DNA from: Chromera velia
Lineage: Eukaryota > Sar > Chromeraceae
NCBI GenBank assembly: GCA_018398765.1
Contig: JAHBMJ010001703.1
Span: 1 to 27,112, forward strand
Reading direction: 5' to 3'
Length of the DNA stretch: 27,112 nucleotides
Position 1 is the stretch's first letter, and each line of letters begins with the position of its first letter. The notes under the pieces are model-generated. The model had not been told where the DNA came from, did no database searches, and saw only the letters and a list, made by a program, of their open reading frames with translations. A program made the position numbers and the translations under genes. Shown in pieces: positions 21,301-27,112 of this stretch.

Positions 21301-22339
21301 GGCATCAAACATTCATCTCTGTTGAAAGCAAAGGGCAAACACACATGCAGCAAGAAAAGCTGCAGCAGAGGAATCGGAACGGGAGGACGTTGCATGCATG
21401 AGTCTCAGCATAACAATCGGAGACCTGCGGTCAGGACAGGCCAAGACAAGAGAGAGGGCACCTGCATGTAAACCTTCTTTTTAGCGTGATGTGACATGAC
21501 GATTGTCTCTATCAATCGACCGGTATTCGATCGATCGATCGATGAATCACCCGCCTATCAATTACGAAAGAACCATTCTTCCCCCCCCAAGACTTCCTTC
21601 TCGATTCTTTGGCTCTCTTCCATTTCAACTCATCGCAAGTCAAACATTCATCACAATGACTGCTTGTCGGTCTGACTGATACCACAGGCCCCTGACAAGC
21701 AGGAGGGGTATGTCTGCAAATTTACGGTGCGGTGAACAATTTCTCTCTGTATAGAATTTGTTTGGTTTTGTTGTTTCTTTCTTGTCCTTTCTTTCCAAAG
21801 AAACAGAAGCACATCGCTAATCGAGACTGAAAGCCTCTCATTGTAATGCATGCAGAAACGCAGCCAGGCAGACCTTGTAAGGCTAGGTTCAACTTTCCTT
21901 CCATTCATCGATCAATGAAAGGAAGGATCTAGGTGCAGACAAACACAAACAAACAAACGCGATTTCATGCATGGAGACATCAGGAACATATTCCCTGCCC
22001 TGAATGTCAAAGAGCTCCGACACAGTGGCCAAATGACAGCGCGTAGTTCTCCTCCTCCAAAAGACAGTAACCGGAAGAAGGCCCTACCCGGTGAAGCGTC
22101 GAAGGCAATTCGGAGTTGGAGAATTAAGAGGTTGCAAAGGCTAGGATCTAGAGGAGAAGAGAGGAGAGGAGGGGAGAGAAGGTGATGAAAAAAGAAGAGG
22201 TGAGTCAATCTGGCAGTCCGTCTCTCTGTTTTTCGGCCTCCCTTTCCGCTATCTGCTGACGCCTTCAAGATTTACCTCCACCGCTTTCCTTTCATCGTTT
22301 TCTTCCTTTCTTTTGTGGTGACCATCAATCGCGCCTTCA
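21301..22339. other. Gene-free stretch 3' of the PKS gene
   Basis: Mixed-composition DNA with TGCATGCATG near 21393-21402, a (CGAT)n run at 21527-21543 and (CAAA)n near 21944-21958. A GA-rich segment lies near 22145-22190. ORFs of 60-118 codons on both strands lack domains and splice support. The part nearest 22339 probably contains the 3' UTR of the reverse-strand PKS. Confidence 0.5.
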
Positions 22340-25300
22340 TTATGGCGGTGCGCGTCCGTGCCCCTCCTTCCTTCTCTCCCCGTCAGCTGAGAAGCTCCGG
22401 AGAGCTTTGGACAACTTCACATCTTCGTCCAGCTGCCGAGCCACGTCGAGACAGGAGGACTCCCACCAGTGGTAATCAGGTTCGTGGTCTCCTGCGATCT
22501 CGACGAATTCTGCATGCAATTGATTGACCGTTGCAAGGGTGATGCATCTGTATGCATTCATTCGCACAAAGACAATACGTGGGTACGTGAATGCATTGGC
22601 ACATATGTTGAAACCCACGTGTATGCACATTGCAGAGAAATAGCAGGGTTCAAAATCCGTATACATTCTGCGGGCTGGAGGAAACAGACAGAGCAAGGTA
22701 GAAAAAAGGCCAGAGAGAGAACAGAGAAGGAGAGAGAGAGAGAGAGAGAGAGAGGTCTGCAAAAAGAAAGGAGGGAGGAAGGAACTCCTGCATACAGCCA
22801 AGAAAGAAATGTGATTATCGGAAAGCTGCCCCAGGCAATTAAGGGCCAGACATCGTTGTCCCTGAAGAGAATGCCTAAGTTCATCTGAATTGACTGACCG
22901 TGTTGGATTCCCATTTCAGTGAGGAACCCTTTCCATGCCGACATGTAGCCGTAGGGGATCAGCTGCGAGCATGGCAAGAACGAGGAATTTCAGCGTTGAG
23001 ACAGTACAGAATTACCTGACTTTATTTTTCTCATGCTTGTTCACGTGATAGGGAAGAACTTTGAACATCCGAAATAAACGAGTTGAAAACACACTGGCAT
23101 GCGGGGAGGAAAGGTGAACAGAGAAAAATGGAATCAAAGATCCAGGAAAGGAGGAATCACACGAAAGAAACAATGTGCTTCAAGGAAACGAGGAAAGAAA
23201 CGACAAAGAGAACGGGAAGGGCCTCTGAGCACTGTCTTTGACAATATTTTGTTCTGAACATTTACTGATTCACACATGGGCGGGCACTCACCGTGTCATG
23301 TACAGAGACGCCAAACACCATACGCATTCGTCTGAGTCCCGCTGTCCGGTCCCGCGAGGCTCCCCGGATTGTCTGCCTCATCGTCTCTCGCTGACACAGG
23401 GGTGCACCCCAGATCTCTGCATGCATATCGATACAGAAATTAATTGGGATTACAATGTACGACGCAGAGAAATTAATTCAGAGGGGACCTAGGGCTTCGC
23501 TGTTGTTTGTACGTTTTCTTTCTACCTGACTGCATGCCTTGCTCCTTCCTTGACCCGAGATAATGGACAGCCAATCATTTAGAGTTTGGATGCGACGCGT
23601 TGTAGAGAATTGATAGATACAAAGCAGCCACAAGAGGAATGGAACGATAAGCGTCCTTTTAGGTACGTGTTCCCTTCATCTGCATCTCCAGCAGGGTGGG
23701 GTGGCCAGGAGAAAAGAAGATCGGTCAGAGCGACGAAGATCTAAGCCAATATTCATTTCCTTCCGTCCAGCGGACAGACAGACGTGTCATTCTGGGAGGT
23801 CGTTTCATGTTGATGGCGACATCGAAGGCTACAGTAGCGCCTGCATTTATTCAGTCAAGAAGAATTCAATTGTCTGCTTCTGGCAGAGGCACTTTTTTGC
23901 AAATCGTTCCAGGATTTTTCATTCCTCTTTCTTTGCAAAACTCCTGTCGCGAGGCGGAGAGACAGGTCGATCGAACAAGTAGCAAGATCAAAGAGGGGGT
24001 CCAGTTCAACAAAAGCTGAAGGACCAAATAGAGACAATCAGACACAATAAAGAGAGCGACAGAGAAAACAGGCCGAGAGACTGACAGGGAGAGACAAAGA
24101 CAGAGAGACAGAGAGACAGCGAAAAAGCGAAAGACAGGCCCAAGGTGCAGTGTGCGTCACCGAGGAGGGTGTCGAAGAGGCATATTGGCCTCACGTTGAG
24201 AGGTGCCAGTGACTGAATGTCTTTTTGTGTGTATATACACCTAGCTAAATATGTCAGTAAACGACCTCACCTTGAGAAAGGCCGCTGAGTGCGACTGCGT
24301 CGGGTCCAATTTTGAATTTGTCCATGGCTGCTTCCACGCACCCGACCGTCTTTGCCAGCTGCTCCGGCCAGTCTGCACATATAATGAAGAGGAAAAAAGC
24401 GTCCCACCAACTGATTGATCGCCAATGGAATTTCTCATGCCCATTTCGTCATTGGGAGTCTTCAGGGCAAAACGAATGTCCACTACACTGCATCGAACAT
24501 ATGTAGTTTATGGTACAGTAGAAAGAGTGGTGCTGTACGATGAACCTATCGCCTTTCTGTGTCCGTCGAAGGGATGGAGAGATCCCACGTGCATTCAGTT
24601 AATGCCTATGCTTGGCGGTCAAACTTTTAGTACTCAGTGACCAGAAAAGCGTATCATGAGACAGCATCCTCATTTATTGGCATTTCCCTCACGCACCTTC
24701 GAATTCCATTGTGTGCACCCTGTCTGCCCCCTGGAAGTGCATCATGATCTCCCGCAGCTCCAAAATCTTGGCATAGAACCAAAAACAGAATGTTTTCGGG
24801 TCGATGTAATGTTGAGGAGCGCGAGGCACAATCATCGCCAAATTCAGTCCGATCTTGCTCGCGGCTGCGACGTGGGTCACTGAGAAGAAAAAAACAAGAG
24901 AAGAAAAGAGAAGGGAACATGCATGAACACCAGAGCCGACTTCGGTAAAATCCAGTCTTGCAACTGAATGCGATCATAATGCCTGCTAAATCGCCATGCA
25001 TATCCCTGGGAGGGGAGCAAGAGAATACGGCGCAGACCGAAAAGAAAGGACCACAAGAAGTGATCGTTGCAACACAGGATGCTTCACGGCCAGAGTCTCC
25101 AGTGAAGGAGCTAAAGAGGGTGTCGGGGTGTCAGCACTTCGGGAAGAACGAAACATATAGAGCCAGGCAAGGACGCTACAATTTGTGCATGTCATGAACA
25201 TGGGACATACACACTCGTCAAAAAAAGCTTTTCACGCTGCCCGCCTGTCTATCTCCCTGTCTCCCTGTCTCCCTGAGTGACTCACTGACTCCATTTGGGT

Positions 25301-27112
25301 TTGGTGCTATTCGGATCCATCAGAAATCCGTGGAAGAAGAAAGCTGCAAAGGGAGATGCGGAGCACAGACAAATCTCGAAGACTGTCGAAAAATGTTGCA
25401 CACATCATTTTCAGCCTACACAAAGCGGACGCTCGCATGATGTATGAAAAAATGAGGCAGACAATGGGGCAAACAAACATTTAGCAGTATACCACAGGAG
25501 GGCCTCTACCGATGAATATGGTTCATTTGCTGAGACAAATATGAGTTCCATCCAGATGAAAAAATTGGGCACGTCTTCATAGAATTGCAAAGTGAGCTAG
25601 TAGATGAGAGAGGCGGAATAATTGACAGACGCACAGAAAGGCAGGTTTGGAGGGACAGGCAAATGGAAAGCGAAGATGCAAAAAGACAAAAAAACACATG
25701 AAAGGTCTCCTAGCTGTTCACTTACCCACCCAGTGCATCCGGTTTTCCTGTTCCCGTCTTTGCGACCAGACAGTCCAGTTCTCCAAACTTTTCCCACTCG
25801 AAAGTGACGGTTGCGCCCTCTGCCAGGGGAGGCAGAGGTTGTTTGACGTTCAACTCGTGGAACTTCCAGGCGGCCTCACAGAGAACAGCGGGAGATCCCA
25901 AATTCCCAGTCGAGAGGTTTGCGTCGGCGCTTGCTGCCGCTTTCTTCTGTTTCCCTGTCTCCTTTTTTGACGAGGGCTCTGTTTGATTGGTTTTCTTTCC
26001 GACTTCCTCTGTGAGGGCACCAACGAGGGACTCTACAGTCGGGAACTCTGCAAGGAAATTGGAGGACAAGGGAACGCCAAGTTCCTCCTTGATGAAAGTT
26101 CGCAACTCCACAGCACCCAGGGAATCGATCCCCATCTCCCTCAGAGACGTGGATCCCTCAACATCCTCTATGCCAAGCACAGAACTGAGTGCTCTCTTCA
26201 CAACACCCAGAATGCTCTGGGGAGAAGATTCACTGCCCTGACCTTCTTTTCCTCTATTTCTCCCACCACTTCCCCTCAGGCTTCTGTAGTGCTGAGTTTG
26301 TCTCTTTGCCTCCATTCCTTGGACGAGACTGGAGACGGAAGAAGCGGGTGCGTCCCTGCAGATCAACCGGACGCCCTCCATTCGACAGACACACGCAGAG
26401 TTGCCCTCTTCAGAAGTCATCAAATCGACGTCAACTACAGCAGACGAGAAATCTGATTCAACCGAATGAACTCTCACATGGGCCCATGTGGGCTTCACAG
26501 AACTGTCGGCAGATCTTGTTGCAGGGTCGAGAGAAACAGCCAGCGAATCCGCAGTCAACGAGACGAGAGACTTGCCCTCCAGCTCTGGAACGGAGGTAAC
26601 AAGAGCGGCAGCAGCCGACTGAAAGGCACCGTCGAGGACTGACGGATGCAACCAATAGGCCCTGTTAACCTCCGACAGGAAGCTCGGCTCTGCTTTCTCA
26701 TTCTCTCCTTGCGTGCTCTGTACCTGCAGCTTTGCGAGCACTTCCCGCTCCCCCAAGAACACCTCGCAGATCGTCCGAAAACGATCGCCGTACTGAATCC
26801 CTGCTGAGGCAAAGCGGGCGTACAACGATTTCACATACTCAGTCTCGGCCTTCGTCATTTTGCCCTGGAGCGAAGCAACGCTCTCCACCCTCCCAAGCTC
26901 AGCAGCCTCTCCCACTCCACAGCTCAGGTGCACCCTCTCTCCGGTGGAGTCCGACGTCAGCAGCTCGGCCTCCCCATCGGCAGACAGCGACACCCGAAGC
27001 TTGGTGGCCAAGGCTCTCTTTCTATCCGCAGGGACTATCAGAGGCTCTTGAATGACCACGTCCTGTAGAGCCACCACCGATGGAGAGGCCTTCTCTTGGC
27101 CTTCGCACTCCT
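22340..27112 (-). CDS. Type I polyketide synthase, C-terminal part: DH - ACP - LYPLA-like alpha/beta hydrolase
   Basis: Reverse-strand exons in coding order: 27112 (window edge)-25730, 25343-25290, 24879-24697, 24372-24271, 23840-23784, 23416-23292, 22962-22899 and 22509-22340 (stop TAA 22342-22340). All junctions keep frame, giving about 711 visible residues; the N-terminal modules lie beyond the edge. A dehydratase-type double hotdog comes first: LQDVVIQEPLIVP, then GIQYGDRFRTI and YWLHPSVLDGAFQ with the expected Asp at 26631-26633. The ACP follows directly (LREMGIDSLGAVELRTFI; phosphopantetheine Ser codon 26121-26123), with no ketoreductase between. After a Lys/Ala linker comes a hydrolase: oxyanion FFFHGF, IVPRAPQHYIDPKTFCFWF, nucleophile elbow ALSGLSQGA (Ser codon 24275-24277), acid in SVHDTLIP (Asp codon 23295-23297), and a His in AGDHEPDYHWW. 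This pattern and spacing match acyl-protein thioesterase/carboxylesterase (Abhydrolase_2, LYPLA). It probably releases the chain from the ACP. Substrate and product are unknown. Confidence 0.87.
22730..22754 (+). repeat. (GA)n microsatellite in the last PKS intron
   Basis: About 12 AG units lie in the reverse-strand intron between exons 22962-22899 and 22509-22340. They appear as a CT-rich run on the transcribed strand upstream of the GCATGCAG acceptor. Confidence 0.85.

Noticed and set aside
25647-26599. Forward-strand ORFs of 107-157 codons opposite the PKS
   Set aside because: They are antisense shadows of the PKS exon, which has clear ACP and DH motifs on the reverse strand.
1-27112. CRISPR arrays, tRNA or rRNA genes, bacterial operons
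   Set aside because: No regularly spaced repeats, no cloverleaf or rRNA core sequences were recognised, and the genes are spliced; the tandem repeats are simple-sequence or single duplications.

Overview
This window reads as eukaryotic nuclear DNA with multi-intron genes on both strands, long simple-sequence tracts inside introns, and AT-rich blocks between genes. My best guess at the source is a chromerid alga (a photosynthetic relative of apicomplexans, such as Chromera velia). The reasons are a multidomain type I polyketide synthase, many TGCATGC words, and an unusual splice style with GTCAGT/GTCTGT donors and GCAG acceptors. The organism is an inference. The gene models below were built by hand from reading frame, intron phase and GT..AG sites.

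Layout, left to right. 115-4136 (+) holds the 3' part of an unrecognised gene: six exons, all internal junctions phase 0, starting with an Ala/Gly-rich and then Pro-rich exon. 4137-6507 is intergenic: a 32-bp tandem duplication, a long GT-rich minisatellite, then an AT-rich block. 6508-9249 (+) encodes a multi-pass membrane protein with a J-like domain that lacks the HPD triad. 9250-10016 is a second AT-rich block. 10017-12160 carries decayed or poorly supported coding traces that I cannot name. 12161-13521 has short-repeat DNA without a convincing gene.

The best-supported genes are in the second half. 13522-14445 (-) is a single-exon GID8-like subunit of the GID/CTLH ubiquitin ligase (LisH-CTLH-CRA). 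15116-20155 (+) is a ten-exon, 692-residue TLDc protein with an MGGNQSS N-terminus, resembling MEAK7/TLDC1. These two genes are divergent across about 670 bp. 20156-22339 is a third AT-rich block, including a possible retroposed insert with a 17-A tail, followed by gene-free DNA. 22340-27112 (-) is the 3' end of a large polyketide synthase: dehydratase fold, acyl carrier protein, then a C-terminal alpha/beta hydrolase spread over seven small exons. That hydrolase resembles acyl-protein thioesterase/LYPLA rather than the usual PKS thioesterase or reductase.

The genes do not form an operon and share no obvious pathway. The most interesting item is the PKS release module; next are the HPD-less J-like membrane protein and the distinctive splice-site consensus shared by all spliced genes.
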